A stretch of 64,000 bases of DNA. Source: Janibacter limosus NBRC 16128. GTDB taxonomy: Bacteria; Actinomycetota; Actinomycetes; Actinomycetales; Dermatophilaceae. The position numbers and the translations under genes are program-made. Within the stretch, counting starts at the first letter, position 1; every line of letters begins with the position of its first letter. The notes under the pieces were generated by a model, which did not search any database, was not told the DNA's origin, and saw only the letters and a list, made by a program, of their open reading frames with translations. The stretch is from contig NZ_BCSS01000002.1 in the NCBI RefSeq assembly GCF_001570985.1, positions 87,648 to 151,647 of the forward strand, in the 5' to 3' direction. Of this stretch, positions 30,303 to 39,089 are shown in pieces.

Positions 30303-30631
30303 GCCTTGAAGAGGTGTCGACGGATCGAGGCGACATTGGAGAAGATGCGCACCCCAAGGACCACCACGACGCCGGTGGACAGCTGCGAACCCACACCCAG
30401 CTGGTCACCGAGGAAGACGATGAAGGCAGCCACGACGACATTGGACAGGAAGCTCACGACGAATACCTTGTCGTCGAAGATGCCGTCGAGCGTCGCCCGG
30501 ACTGCCCCGAAGACCGCGTCGAGGGCGGCGACGACCGCGATCGGCAGATAGGGCTGCATCCAGATCGGCACGTCAGGCTGCAGCACAAGACCGAGCACGA
30601 TCCCGGCCACGAGTCCGAGGGCGGGGATCAC
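30299..30631 (-). CDS. Small basic protein family (DUF1290), membrane protein
   Basis: The 110-residue protein contains about three membrane helices (LGLVAGIVLGLVLQP, LPIAVVAALDAVFGAVRA and VVVAAFIVFLGDQLG). It matches the small basic protein (Sbp) family found next to DUF881 genes in many Gram-positives, and Rv1824 in mycobacteria. GTGA overlaps on the upstream side and ATGA on the downstream side show tight coupling of the three-gene set. Biochemical role unknown. Confidence 0.83.
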   Translation of the reverse strand: MIPALGLVAGIVLGLVLQPDVPIWMQPYLPIAVVAALDAVFGAVRATLDGIFDDKVFVVSFLSNVVVAAFIVFLGDQLGVGSQLSTGVVVVLGVRIFSNVASIRRHLFKA

Positions 30632-31608
30632 GAGGTCTCCTTCTTCAACGGGGTCACCCGGGGGGGCTTGGCGCCGGCAGGGACCACCGTCGCCTCCCGG
30701 GTGCTGACGTTGACTGCGCTCGGGAGCCGGAGCTCGTCCTGCGAGGTCAACGAGGTCTGGATGCCGTAATTGTTGCGCAGACCGGTGAGGTACGAGCCGG
30801 CCGCGCTCTCGGCAAAGGTGGTCTGCATCTGGGACGCATCCCCGATGGCTTCAATCGTGTACGGCCGCGTCAGCGGACGGAAGTTGACCAGGATGGCCTC
30901 ACCGGCGAACCGGATGGCCGTGCGGGAGGTCAGTCGCTGTCCGTTGATGGAGATCGCCTCCGCTCCGGAGGCCCACAGTCCGTTGGTGATCAGCTGCATG
31001 TCCCGGGACTGCACTCGACCCTCGTCCTTGGCCCCCGTCCGCGGGTCACCGTCGGCGTCGGTCCCCGTACCCGGGGCATCGTCGAGGGTCAGGCGCACCC
31101 CGGGGCCCGTGACGGCCGCGAGCCCGCTGGTCACCCGGCGGTCCTCGAGCACCTTGCGTTGGGTCGGGTCGAGCTGGGCCGTGGCCACATCGACCTCCTG
31201 CTGCAACCCACGGACCTCGGTGCCGCGTTCGTCGACGACCGTCTGGCGATCCTGGATCTGACGGATCAGGTCCGCGCGTGCGGTGGCACGTGTCCCGTCA
31301 CGGTCGCGCAGCTCAGCGGTGCTCACACCGATCATCAGGCCGATGAGCAGGAGTGCGACCAACAGCCTGGTCCGGCGGGTTCCGGTGCTGGCGGGCAGCC
31401 CCTGTGCCAGTCGGTCATCGGCCGCAGCCTGGTACCCGGGATCGAGCGGACGCTCCAGCATCGAGGTGAGCAAGGTCATCGAGGCGTCCGGGCGGGGCCC
31501 TGGGTGAACCACTCCTCGAGCGTCTGCGTAGTCCTCCTCCCCCTCGCCGAGCTCGTCGGCGGGGATCTCGTCAGGAGCAGGGGCATCGTCGGGCAGGTCT
31601 GACCGCAC
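30628..31608 (-). CDS. DUF881 family protein, copy 1 (Rv1823 type)
   Basis: The 326-residue protein has about 80 acidic, flexible residues, one membrane helix (LLVALLLIGLMIGVSTAEL), a coiled-coil-like stretch (LIRQIQDRQTVVDERGTEVRGLQQE) and a DUF881 domain with TGPGVRLTLDDAPG, LITNGLWASGAEAISINGQRL and YLTGLRNNYGIQ. The GTG start follows GGAAGGAG. It heads the operon DUF881-sbp-DUF881-gcvH-garA-ftsR. Confidence 0.82.
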   Translation of the reverse strand: MRSDLPDDAPAPDEIPADELGEGEEDYADARGVVHPGPRPDASMTLLTSMLERPLDPGYQAAADDRLAQGLPASTGTRRTRLLVALLLIGLMIGVSTAELRDRDGTRATARADLIRQIQDRQTVVDERGTEVRGLQQEVDVATAQLDPTQRKVLEDRRVTSGLAAVTGPGVRLTLDDAPGTGTDADGDPRTGAKDEGRVQSRDMQLITNGLWASGAEAISINGQRLTSRTAIRFAGEAILVNFRPLTRPYTIEAIGDASQMQTTFAESAAGSYLTGLRNNYGIQTSLTSQDELRLPSAVNVSTREATVVPAGAKPPRVTPLKKETS

Positions 31609-31622
31609 GCATCGCTCCTTCC

Positions 31623-31666
31623 GTCACGGGACCTTCGTGACCTCGTGGGTCACCCGCACCAGCGTA
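31623..31666. promoter_or_regulatory. Divergent promoter region with two inverted repeats
   Basis: GTCACG-N7-CGTGAC (31623-31641) overlaps GTGACC-N5-GGTCAC (31637-31653). On the minus strand a TACGCT box (31661-31666) would start transcription near the second repeat. The repeats lie between the DUF881 operon and the aminotransferase gene and may bind a regulator of either. Confidence 0.4.
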
Positions 31667-31695
31667 GGCGGTCGATCCCCTGTCAGAGTGGAGGC

Positions 31696-32835
31696 ATGGA
31701 ACGACGCGTCCTCACCCTCGACGAGGCGGCCCTGCGGCGCCGCACGAGCATCAAGTGGCAGCTCCACGACTCAGACGTCCTTCCCCTGTGGGTCGCAGAG
31801 ATGGATGTCGCGCCGGCGCCGGCAGTGGTCGAGGAGATGGCCCGGATCGCCCGCGAGGGCGACTTCGGGTACCCGGTGACGGGGCCGTACACGGAGGAAG
31901 TCGCAGCCCTCTACGACGAGTGGGGCGCCCAGGTCACCCCAGCGCGCGCTCGCCCGGTGGCCGACGTCATGGCTGGGGTCCGCGCCGGCCTCATGGCGAT
32001 CACCGGGCCGGACGACCCGGTCTACATCACCGTGCCCGTCTACCCGCCCTTCCACGCGGCCGTGCACGAGATCGGCCGTCGGCTCGTCCCGGTGCCCCTC
32101 ACGTCCACCGGCCGACTCGACCCCGCCGCTCTCGACGCGGCCTTCGCCGAGCACGGCCGCGGGGCCCTGCTCCTGGCCAACCCGCACAATCCGACGGGCA
32201 CCGTCCCGACGCGCGGCGAGCTCTCGCACGTCGCCGTCACCGCCGAACGCCATGGAGTGAGGATCGTCAGCGACGAGATCCACGCCCCGCTGGTCCTCCC
32301 CGGGGCCGGCTTCACCCCCCTTCTCTCCCTGCCGGAGGCCCAGTCCGGCGTGACGGTCTTCTCCGCCGCCAAGGGGTGGAACCTCGCGGGGGCCAAGTCC
32401 GGGGTCATCTTCGGGGGGTCGGAGGCGTCCGACGCGATCCGTGCGCTGCCGCCCGGCCTCGAGTTCTCCACGAGCCACCTGGGGGTGCGGCTCCACACCG
32501 CTGCCCTGCGCGGTGGTCGCGACTGGCTCGCGGACCTCGTGCACGACCTGGACGCCAACCGGACGCTGCTCGCGCAGCTGCTGACCGAGCACCTCCCGGA
32601 GATCGTCTGGCAACCCGTGGAGGCCACCTACCTCGCCTGGCTCGACTGTCGACGGCTGGAGCTGGGGAGTGACCCTGCGGTCCACTTCCGCGATGTCGCG
32701 CGGGTGGCCCTCACGCCCGGACCCCCCTTCGGCGCCGGAGGGGGTTTCGCGCGGCTCAACTTCGCCACCTCCCCCGCCCTCCTGACCGAGGCGATCGAGC
32801 GGATGGCGCGCTCCATACCGGCACGAAGGGAGTGA
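31696..32835 (+). CDS. MalY/PatB-type PLP aminotransferase or C-S lyase
   Basis: The 379-residue fold-type I PLP enzyme resembles MalY/PatB proteins that cleave the C-S bond of cystathionine-like substrates. The PLP lysine is in VFSAAKGWNLAGAKSG, preceded by LLANPHNPTGTVPTRGEL and VRIVSDEIHAPLVLPG. The N-terminal WVAEMDVAPAPAV segment is characteristic of the MalY subfamily. GGAGG is very close to the ATG, and a CAGAGT box lies six bases upstream, so the mRNA may be leaderless. Confidence 0.8.
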   Translation: MERRVLTLDEAALRRRTSIKWQLHDSDVLPLWVAEMDVAPAPAVVEEMARIAREGDFGYPVTGPYTEEVAALYDEWGAQVTPARARPVADVMAGVRAGLMAITGPDDPVYITVPVYPPFHAAVHEIGRRLVPVPLTSTGRLDPAALDAAFAEHGRGALLLANPHNPTGTVPTRGELSHVAVTAERHGVRIVSDEIHAPLVLPGAGFTPLLSLPEAQSGVTVFSAAKGWNLAGAKSGVIFGGSEASDAIRALPPGLEFSTSHLGVRLHTAALRGGRDWLADLVHDLDANRTLLAQLLTEHLPEIVWQPVEATYLAWLDCRRLELGSDPAVHFRDVARVALTPGPPFGAGGGFARLNFATSPALLTEAIERMARSIPARRE

Positions 32836-32938
32836 CCCGCGCCTCTTCGGCCGGCCGCGCCCGCGAAGTGTCCCGGATCATGTCCACGCCAATAGCATTG
32901 CCACACAAGGGATTCCGTGGATCTGGCGGGGTGCGGAT

Positions 32939-32966
32939 TTGATCTCTGCGCAGGTCACGTTAGGTT
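32939..32966 (+). promoter_or_regulatory. Candidate promoter for leaderless ectABC mRNA
   Basis: TTGATC (32939-32944) and TAGGTT (32961-32966) are spaced by 16 bases. The expected transcription start, seven bases after the minus-10 box, coincides with the G of the ectA GTG codon at 32974. This explains why ectA has no clear Shine-Dalgarno. Confidence 0.6.
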
Positions 32967-32973
32967 GAAACAG

Positions 32974-33489
32974 GTGACCAAGGACGAAGAGACATCCCGC
33001 CAGAGCTCCCAGTCGACCCCGTTCATCCTGCGCCCACCGTCCATCGAGGACGGCGGCGCGATGTGGCGCGTGGCCAGGGACTCGCAGACACTCGACCTCA
33101 ATTCCTCCTATGCCTACCTGCTGTGGGCACGGGACTTCGCCGCGACCAGTGTGGTCGCCGAGCGCGAGGGCAGGGTCGTCGGATTCGTCAGCGGCTACGT
33201 CCGCCCGGACGCTCCCCAGACCCTCATGGTGTGGCAGGTCGCTGTCGACGCGGACCAGCGCGGTCACGGACTGGCCGGGCGCATGCTCGACCACCTCGCC
33301 GCACATGTCCCCGGGGTCAGCGTCCTGGAGACGACGATCACCGACGACAATGCCGCCTCCCGAGCCCTCTTCGCAGGCTTCGCCCGCACCCACGACGCAC
33401 AGCACGAGGAGATCGACCTCTTCGTGAAGGCCCACTTCCCAGACGAAGGCCACGACCCGGAGGTGCTGCACCGCATCGGACCGTTCTGA
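32974..33489 (+). CDS. ectA: L-2,4-diaminobutyrate acetyltransferase
   Basis: This 171-residue GNAT-fold enzyme acetylates diaminobutyrate to N-gamma-acetyl-diaminobutyrate, the second step of ectoine synthesis. Family marks are FILRPPSIEDGGAMWRVARDS, LDLNSSYAYLLW, the acetyl-CoA loop VAVDADQRGHGLAGRML, and TTITDDNAASRALFAGF. The GTG at 32974 is chosen because it gives normal EctA length and fits the promoter; a start at 32917 would add 19 non-homologous residues. ectB and ectC follow on the same strand. Confidence 0.92.
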   Translation: MTKDEETSRQSSQSTPFILRPPSIEDGGAMWRVARDSQTLDLNSSYAYLLWARDFAATSVVAEREGRVVGFVSGYVRPDAPQTLMVWQVAVDADQRGHGLAGRMLDHLAAHVPGVSVLETTITDDNAASRALFAGFARTHDAQHEEIDLFVKAHFPDEGHDPEVLHRIGPF

Positions 33490-33545
33490 TCCCTGCCGCA
33501 TCGACAGCACCCACCCCTGACGATCCCTCCCCGGAAGGACACCCC

Positions 33546-34826
33546 ATGAGCAACCCCGCCACAGCCATTTTCACCGAGCGCGAGTCCGAGGTGCGCAGCT
33601 ACTGCCGCAACTGGCCCGTCGTCTTCGACACCTCCAAGGGTCCCTACCAGACCACCGAGGACGGCGAGCGGTACACGGACTTCTTCTCCGGCGCCGGCGC
33701 CCTCAACTACGGCCACAACAACGACATCCTCAAGGAGGCGCTCATCGAGTACATCTCGCGCGACGGCGTCACCCACTCGATGGACATGCACACCAAGGCC
33801 AAGCGGGACTTCCTCGAGGCCTTCACCGAGCTGATCCTCGAGCCGCGTGGGATGACCCACAAGATCCAGTTCCCCGGCCCGACCGGGACCAACGCCGTCG
33901 AGACCGCCCTCAAGACCGCCCGCAAGGCGACCGGTCGCGAGGATGTCGTGCACTTCACCAATGCCTTCCACGGCATGACCCTCGGTTCGCTGGCCGTCAC
34001 CGGCAACGCCTTCAAGCGTGCCGGGGCCGGAACGCCGCTCTACCACGCGACGGCGGCTCCCTACGACGACTACATCATCGGCGAGACCTCGGACTTCGCC
34101 TGGCTCAAGCGCATCTGGGCCGACAGCGGCTCGGGCACCAGTCTCCCCGCCGCAGTGATCGTCGAGACGGTCCAGGGCGAGGGTGGCCTCAAGGCCGCTC
34201 GCGGCGAATGGCTCAAGGAGCTGCAGGACCTGTGCCGCGAGTACGGCGTGCTGATGATCGTCGACGACGTCCAGGCCGGTTGCGGCCGTACCGGGACCTT
34301 CTTCTCCTTCGAGGAGTTCGGCCTGGACCCGGACATCATCACCTTGAGCAAGTCCATCTCCGGCTATGGCCTGCCGATGGCCCTGACCCTGATGAAGCCT
34401 GAGATCGACGACTGGGAGCCCGGCGAGCACAACGGCACCTTCCGCGGTCACAACCCCGCCTTCGTCACCGGGGCCAAGGCCCTGCGCACCTACTGGGCCG
34501 ACGACGCCCTCGAGAAGAACATCGCGGCTCGCGCCCAGCAGCTCACCGAGCGCCTGGAGGTCCTCGCCGGCCTCGCCGAGGGCAGCGAGCTGCGCGGTCG
34601 TGGACTGCTGTCCGGTGTCGCCTTCAAGGATGTCGAGGTCGCGGAGAAGATCGCCAAGGCCGCCTTCGCCCGCAAGCTGCTCGTCGAGACCTCCGGCCCA
34701 TCCAGCGAGGTCGTCAAGATCATGCCGCCGCTGACCATCACGCAGGAGGAGCTGGCCGCAGGCCTGGACCAGCTCGAGGACGCCGCCCGCGAGGTCCTCG
34801 GAGCGCCCGCGCGCGCGACGGCCTGA
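33546..34826 (+). CDS. ectB: Diaminobutyrate-2-oxoglutarate transaminase
   Basis: The 426-residue class III aminotransferase converts aspartate semialdehyde to L-2,4-diaminobutyrate, the first committed ectoine step. The PLP lysine is Lys269 in ITLSKSISGYGLPMAL. Other marks are IQFPGPTGTNAVETALK, FTNAFHGMTLGSL and the metal/cofactor segment LMIVDDVQAGCGRTG. GGAAGGA precedes the ATG. Length and order in the cluster agree with EctB. Confidence 0.95.
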   Translation: MSNPATAIFTERESEVRSYCRNWPVVFDTSKGPYQTTEDGERYTDFFSGAGALNYGHNNDILKEALIEYISRDGVTHSMDMHTKAKRDFLEAFTELILEPRGMTHKIQFPGPTGTNAVETALKTARKATGREDVVHFTNAFHGMTLGSLAVTGNAFKRAGAGTPLYHATAAPYDDYIIGETSDFAWLKRIWADSGSGTSLPAAVIVETVQGEGGLKAARGEWLKELQDLCREYGVLMIVDDVQAGCGRTGTFFSFEEFGLDPDIITLSKSISGYGLPMALTLMKPEIDDWEPGEHNGTFRGHNPAFVTGAKALRTYWADDALEKNIAARAQQLTERLEVLAGLAEGSELRGRGLLSGVAFKDVEVAEKIAKAAFARKLLVETSGPSSEVVKIMPPLTITQEELAAGLDQLEDAAREVLGAPARATA

Positions 34827-34871
34827 CACCTGCTCCCCACAACCCCGACAGACCACGACAAGGAGATCCAC

Positions 34872-35261
34872 ATGAAGGTTCTGAACGTCAACGACCTTGA
34901 CGGGACCGAGTACGACGTCACGCACGGCAACTGGCAGAGCCGGCGCATGGTCCTCGCCAAGGACAAGGTCGGCTTCAGCTTCCACATCACCATCCTCAAG
35001 GCCGGGACCTCTTCGGAGTTCTGGTACGCCAACCACGTCGAGGCGGTCTACGTCTACCAGGGCAAGGGCACGCTCCTCGACCGCGACACCGGCGAGACCT
35101 ACCCCCTCGAGCCCGGCGTGATGTACATGCTCGACGACGCGGACAAGCACACCGTGACCGTCGAGGAAGACATCCACTGCGCGTGCGTCTTCAACCCCCC
35201 CGTCACCGGCCGTGAGGTGCACGACGAGAACGGCGTCTACCCGGTCCTCACCGAGGACTGA
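34872..35261 (+). CDS. ectC: L-ectoine synthase
   Basis: The 129-residue cupin enzyme closes N-gamma-acetyl-diaminobutyrate to ectoine. The cupin core reads FWYANHVEAVYVYQGKGTLLDRDTGE and YMLDDADKHTVTVEEDIHCACVFNPPVTG, carrying metal-binding Glu and His residues. AAGGAGATC sets the start. There is no ectD hydroxylase, ectoine-specific aspartokinase or EctR regulator next to it, so only ectoine and not hydroxyectoine can be inferred from this locus. Confidence 0.95.
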   Translation: MKVLNVNDLDGTEYDVTHGNWQSRRMVLAKDKVGFSFHITILKAGTSSEFWYANHVEAVYVYQGKGTLLDRDTGETYPLEPGVMYMLDDADKHTVTVEEDIHCACVFNPPVTGREVHDENGVYPVLTED

Positions 35262-35273
35262 TCCACGACGCAG

Positions 35274-35307
35274 CGAAGGGGACGGACCAGGTGGTCCGTC
35301 CCCTTCG
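35274..35307. terminator. Bidirectional terminator after ectC
   Basis: Arms 35274-35289 (CGAAGGGGACGGACCA) and 35292-35307 are perfect reverse complements with only GG between them. The hairpin lies between the ends of ectC and the convergent small gene at 35316. Confidence 0.8.
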
Positions 35308-35315
35308 TCATGGCG

Positions 35316-35585
35316 TCAGTGGTTGCGCAGCGCGTCGATCAGCTCGGCCTTGTCCATCGACGAGCGCCCCTCGATCTCCAGCTCTCGGGCTCGGTCGTGC
35401 AGCTCCTCGACGCTCCAGTCGTCGTAGGAGCCCGACTCGCCACCGCGTCGTCCGACCTCGGAGCGGGAGCTGTTGGCTGCCGCGTTGGCGATGCGGGCTG
35501 CCTTTTCCTTGCTGGCGCCGTCATCACGCAGCTCCTCGTAGAGCTCGTCGTCCTTGACGCTGGGTCCGGGCTTGTCCTTGGGCAT
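35316..35585 (-). CDS. DUF7218 / Rho N-terminal domain small protein
   Basis: The 89-residue protein has an N-terminal KDDELYEELRDDGASKEKAARIANAAA segment (DUF7218-like) followed by a Rho-N-type module DDWSVEELHDRARELEIEG and MDKAELIDALRNH. Such proteins are short, basic-acidic and common in actinobacteria; a nucleic-acid or stress-linked role is assumed but unproven. The ATG at 35585 has a weak ribosome site. Confidence 0.75.
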   Translation of the reverse strand: MPKDKPGPSVKDDELYEELRDDGASKEKAARIANAAANSSRSEVGRRGGESGSYDDWSVEELHDRARELEIEGRSSMDKAELIDALRNH

Positions 35586-35685
35586 CTCAACCACGTCCTC
35601 ACTGTCGGGTCCCCTGTGTCTACCCACCGGCCCGACGGACATGCACCATCGGCATGACTGGCGCACAACGGGGTACGAAGGGGCC

Positions 35686-36306
35686 ATGACCGACCCGTCA
35701 CCCAGGAGCCGCGCACCATGGCGTGCGCCGTTGGACCGCACCGCCCTCCTCGTCGTCGACCTGCAGGAGGCCTTCTTCGAGGACCAGGCTCTCGCGGCCC
35801 ATCGCGAGGAGATCGTGGCCCGTGCCCGGCAGGTCATCCGGTGGGCCGAGCGGGAACACCTGCCGATCGTCAACGTGCGCACCGTGCACCAGCGCGACCG
35901 GTCGACATGGACGATCACGATGCTCGAGGACGACCAGGGCTTCCTCTTCGAGGGGGACGAGCACACCGCCAACGTCTCCGAGCTCGACCTGTCAGCGGCG
36001 ATCGAGATCACCAAGACGCGTGACGACGCCTTCGTGGGGACCGACCTGGAGTCAACCCTGCTGGACCTCGACATCGAGGCGGTGGTCGTCATCGGCGTCT
36101 CCACGCACACCTGCGTCATGCTCACCGCAGCGCATGCCTTCGCCCTCGACATCGAGGTCGCGCTGGTGCGCGACGCCATTGCCTCGCACCGGCCCGAGCT
36201 GCACGAGCTGACCCTCGACACGCTCAGGGACGAGTACCGCTTCCCCGTCCTGAGCCCCGACGCGCTGTGCCGCGTCACCGCGACCGCGGACAGGGCACCT
36301 GCGTGA
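35686..36306 (+). CDS. Isochorismatase-family cysteine hydrolase
   Basis: The 206-residue protein shows the catalytic triad of the family: Asp in LLVVDLQEAFF, Lys in EITKTRDDAFVGTDLE and Cys in VVIGVSTHTCVMLTAAHAF. Members hydrolyse nicotinamide, carbamates or related amides. The substrate cannot be assigned because no linked pathway genes are present. A TACGAA box and GAAGGGG lie just upstream of the ATG. Confidence 0.82.
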   Translation: MTDPSPRSRAPWRAPLDRTALLVVDLQEAFFEDQALAAHREEIVARARQVIRWAEREHLPIVNVRTVHQRDRSTWTITMLEDDQGFLFEGDEHTANVSELDLSAAIEITKTRDDAFVGTDLESTLLDLDIEAVVVIGVSTHTCVMLTAAHAFALDIEVALVRDAIASHRPELHELTLDTLRDEYRFPVLSPDALCRVTATADRAPA

Positions 36307-36339
36307 GGTCCCCGTCCGCCCGGGTGTGCCCCCATCGGG

Positions 36340-36888
36340 TCAGGTCGAGAGCACGTCCAGAAGAGCCGCGTTGAAGGCCGGAAGGTCGTCCGGATTGCGG
36401 CTGGTCACGAGCCGACCGTCACGGACGACCTCCTCGTCCACCCAGGTGCCGCCGGCGTTGCGCACGTCGGTCTGCAGGCTGGGCCACGAGGTGACCCGGC
36501 GACCACTGAGGACGTCGGCCTCGACGAGCATCCAGATCGCATGGCAGATCGCGGCCACCGGCCGGTCTGCGCTGATCGCATCGCGCACGAAGGCCACCGC
36601 CACCGCGTCGAGGCGGAGGGCGTCAGGGTTCGCCACGCCTCCGGGCAGCACCAGACCGGCGAAGTCGTCCATCGAGGCATCGGCCACCGTGGTGTCGACG
36701 GGGAAGGTGTCGGCCCGATCAAGGTGCTCGAAGGCTTGTACCTCCCCGGCCTCGGGCGCCACGAGCACCGGCTCCCACCCGGCCTCTTCCAAGGCCTTCC
36801 ACGGTCCGGTGAGCTCCACCTGCTCGATGCCCTCCATCGCCACGAGGACGGCCACCCGGCGCGTGCCTCCCTGGTCGTGGTTGTTCAT
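36340..36888 (-). CDS. DJ-1/PfpI family protein
   Basis: The 182-residue protein has the PfpI/type 1 glutamine amidotransferase-like fold with the nucleophile elbow VAAICHAIWMLVEADVLSGRRVTSW and the preceding GLVLPGGVANPDALR. The Cys-His arrangement is that of PfpI/YhbO proteins, proposed to act as proteases, chaperones or deglycases. GGGAGAAC supports the ATG at 36888. It converges on the isochorismatase-type gene. Confidence 0.85.
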   Translation of the reverse strand: MNNHDQGGTRRVAVLVAMEGIEQVELTGPWKALEEAGWEPVLVAPEAGEVQAFEHLDRADTFPVDTTVADASMDDFAGLVLPGGVANPDALRLDAVAVAFVRDAISADRPVAAICHAIWMLVEADVLSGRRVTSWPSLQTDVRNAGGTWVDEEVVRDGRLVTSRNPDDLPAFNAALLDVLST

Positions 36889-36981
36889 GCTGTTCTCCCT
36901 TTGTCGAGGTGCTGTCGACTGCGGGCCTACCCGCTGGGCTTCTCGACATGCGTTCGCCGCGCGCCCGGGCAGGATGGACCC

Positions 36982-37479
36982 ATGAGTGACCACGACAGCC
37001 CGGACGAGGGCACGCCCGGCCGGCGAGAGACGGCGGACGAGCGTGCGGACCGCAACTGGAACGACCTGCTGCAGGAGTTCCGCGTGCTGCAGACCGGCGT
37101 CCAGATCCTCGCCGGGTTCCTGCTCACGCTCCCCTTCCAGTCCGCCTTCGGCGACCTCGACAGCACCCAACGGGGCCTCTACCTCGCCCTGGTCCTGCTG
37201 GCCTTCCTGACGACCACCCTGCTCATCCTGCCGATCGCGGTGCACCGCCGCCTGTTTCGGATGCAGCGCAAGGACCAGCTGGTCAGGGTGGGGCACATCG
37301 TCGCCCGCTGCGTGCTCGTGGCAGTCAGCCTGCTCATCGTGGGTCTGGCGTCCTTCGTCGTGGACGTCGTCGTTGGTCGTCCCGCCGCGGCGATGGTCGC
37401 CCTCTGCATGGCGGTGGCCGTCATCACCGCCACCCTCGTGGTCCCGGCGCTCGCCGAAAGGCGAGTCTCCTCACACTGA
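36982..37479 (+). CDS. DUF6328 family membrane protein
   Basis: The 165-residue protein has a charged N-terminus then four membrane helices (VQILAGFLLTLPFQSAFG, YLALVLLAFLTTTLLILPIAV, VLVAVSLLIVGLASFVVDVV and AAMVALCMAVAVITATLVVPAL). The segment NDLLQEFRVLQTGVQILAGFLLTLPF is typical of DUF6328. Function unknown. The start has no Shine-Dalgarno, and CAGGAT lies six bases upstream. Confidence 0.75.
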   Translation: MSDHDSPDEGTPGRRETADERADRNWNDLLQEFRVLQTGVQILAGFLLTLPFQSAFGDLDSTQRGLYLALVLLAFLTTTLLILPIAVHRRLFRMQRKDQLVRVGHIVARCVLVAVSLLIVGLASFVVDVVVGRPAAAMVALCMAVAVITATLVVPALAERRVSSH

Positions 37480-37588
37480 GGAAGCCACAAAAGCGCGCGT
37501 TTCGGCATGCATCGCGGCGTCCTTCTCCGTACCTTGGAGCGGGTGCAAAGCCGCCACCGTGCGGAAATGATCAACCACAAGGAGATCC

Positions 37589-39013
37589 ATGAGCACGCCT
37601 GGCACCTCTGGTGAACCCCTCCCTGAAGCAGGGGCGGGCGGCACGGCCTTCGAGGACCTGCCGCCCCGCAAGACCATCCGCAAGGCCGTCGCTGCCTCGG
37701 CGATGGGCAATGCGACCGAGTGGTACGACTACGGCGCCTACGCCGTCGTCGCGACCTACATCGGTCATCACTTCTTCCCCGGCGAGCACGAGACACTGCT
37801 GACCCTGGCGACCCTCGCGGTCTCCTTCATCGCGCGTCCCTTCGGTGGCTTCTTCTGGGGCCCCCTCGGCGACCGACTGGGACGCAAGGGCGTCCTGGCG
37901 ATGACGATCATCATGATGTCCGCGGCGACCTTCTGCATCGGCCTGCTGCCGACCGCCGAGACCATCGGGATCGGCGCCCCGATCCTGCTCATCATCCTGC
38001 GCCTGATCCAAGGCTTCTCGACCGGCGGCGAGTACGGCGGTGCCGCGACCTTCATGGCGGAGTACGCGCCGGACAAGCGCCGAGGCCTCTACGGCAGCTT
38101 TCTCGAGTTCGGCACCCTGGGTGGATTCGCTCTCGGTGCCGGCATCGTCCTGATCCTGCAGATCGTCCTTGGCGAGGACGCGATGAGCGACTGGGGCTGG
38201 CGCCTGCCCTTCTTCGTCGCCGGACCCTTGGGTGGTATCGGCCTCTACCTGCGTTCCAAGCTCGACGAGACCCCGGTCTACGAGGACCTCGAGGACGCCG
38301 GCGAGAGCGAGGATTCGGCCAGCCATGGTCTGCGTGACCTCATGGTCGAGTACTGGAAGCCGATGCTCACGATGGCCGGCCTGGTCGTCCCGCTCAATGT
38401 CGTCAACTACACGCTGCTGACCTACATGCCGACCTATCTGCAGACCAAGATCGGCATCGGTGAGAACCCGTCGCTCGTGGTCATCATCGTCGGCGAGCTG
38501 ATCATGATGGCCCTGCTGCCCTTCGCCGGCCACTACTCCGACATCATCGGTCGCCGCCCGATGTGGTGGTTCTCGCTCATCGGTCTCTTCGTCTTCGCGC
38601 TGCCGATGTACTTCCTCATGGGTACCGGCTTCGTGGGTGCGATGGTGGGCTTCGCCGTCCTGGGGCTGCTGTACATCCCGCAGCTGTCGACGATCTCGGC
38701 CACCTTCCCGGCGATGTTCCCGGCCCACGTGCGCTTCGCCGGTTTCGCCGTGACGTACAACGTCTTCACGGCGGCCTTCGGTGGGACGGCGGCCTCGGTC
38801 AACGAGGCCGCGGTCGAAGGCACCGGGTTCCTGGAGTTCCCCGCCGCCTACATGATGGGCGCCTGTGTCATCGGGATGATCGCGATGCTGTTCGTCAAGG
38901 AGACGGCCGGCGCATCGCTGCACGGGACGGACATCCCCGAGTCCGAGCCGCAGGACTACGGGAGCGAGGCCATCGCCGAGGAGTCCGAGGCGATGGACGC
39001 GGCTGGTCGCTGA
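37589..39013 (+). CDS. MHS-family MFS transporter (ProP-like)
   Basis: The 474-residue protein is a metabolite:H+ symporter of the major facilitator family. Marks include ATEWYDYGAYAVVATYIG in helix 1, SFIARPFGGFFWGPLGDRLGRK between helices 2 and 3, and LIQGFSTGGEYGGAATFMAEYAPDKRRG after helix 4. This branch includes the osmoprotectant porter ProP and citrate or ketoglutarate porters. The nearby ectoine and betaine genes favour compatible-solute uptake, but substrate is not proven. AAGGAGATCC precedes the ATG; no ProP-type C-terminal coiled coil is obvious. Confidence 0.82.
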   Translation: MSTPGTSGEPLPEAGAGGTAFEDLPPRKTIRKAVAASAMGNATEWYDYGAYAVVATYIGHHFFPGEHETLLTLATLAVSFIARPFGGFFWGPLGDRLGRKGVLAMTIIMMSAATFCIGLLPTAETIGIGAPILLIILRLIQGFSTGGEYGGAATFMAEYAPDKRRGLYGSFLEFGTLGGFALGAGIVLILQIVLGEDAMSDWGWRLPFFVAGPLGGIGLYLRSKLDETPVYEDLEDAGESEDSASHGLRDLMVEYWKPMLTMAGLVVPLNVVNYTLLTYMPTYLQTKIGIGENPSLVVIIVGELIMMALLPFAGHYSDIIGRRPMWWFSLIGLFVFALPMYFLMGTGFVGAMVGFAVLGLLYIPQLSTISATFPAMFPAHVRFAGFAVTYNVFTAAFGGTAASVNEAAVEGTGFLEFPAAYMMGACVIGMIAMLFVKETAGASLHGTDIPESEPQDYGSEAIAEESEAMDAAGR

Positions 39014-39028
39014 CCTCCTCGACAGCCT

Positions 39029-39068
39029 CGAAGGGAGGTGCCCGCGGACCCGCAGGCACCTCCCTTCG
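39029..39068 (+). terminator. Terminator after the MHS transporter
   Basis: Arms 39029-39042 (CGAAGGGAGGTGCC) and 39055-39068 are perfect reverse complements around a 12-base loop, 16 bases after the stop codon. Confidence 0.75.
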
Positions 39069-39089
39069 TCCTGTCCATAGACTCGGCCC

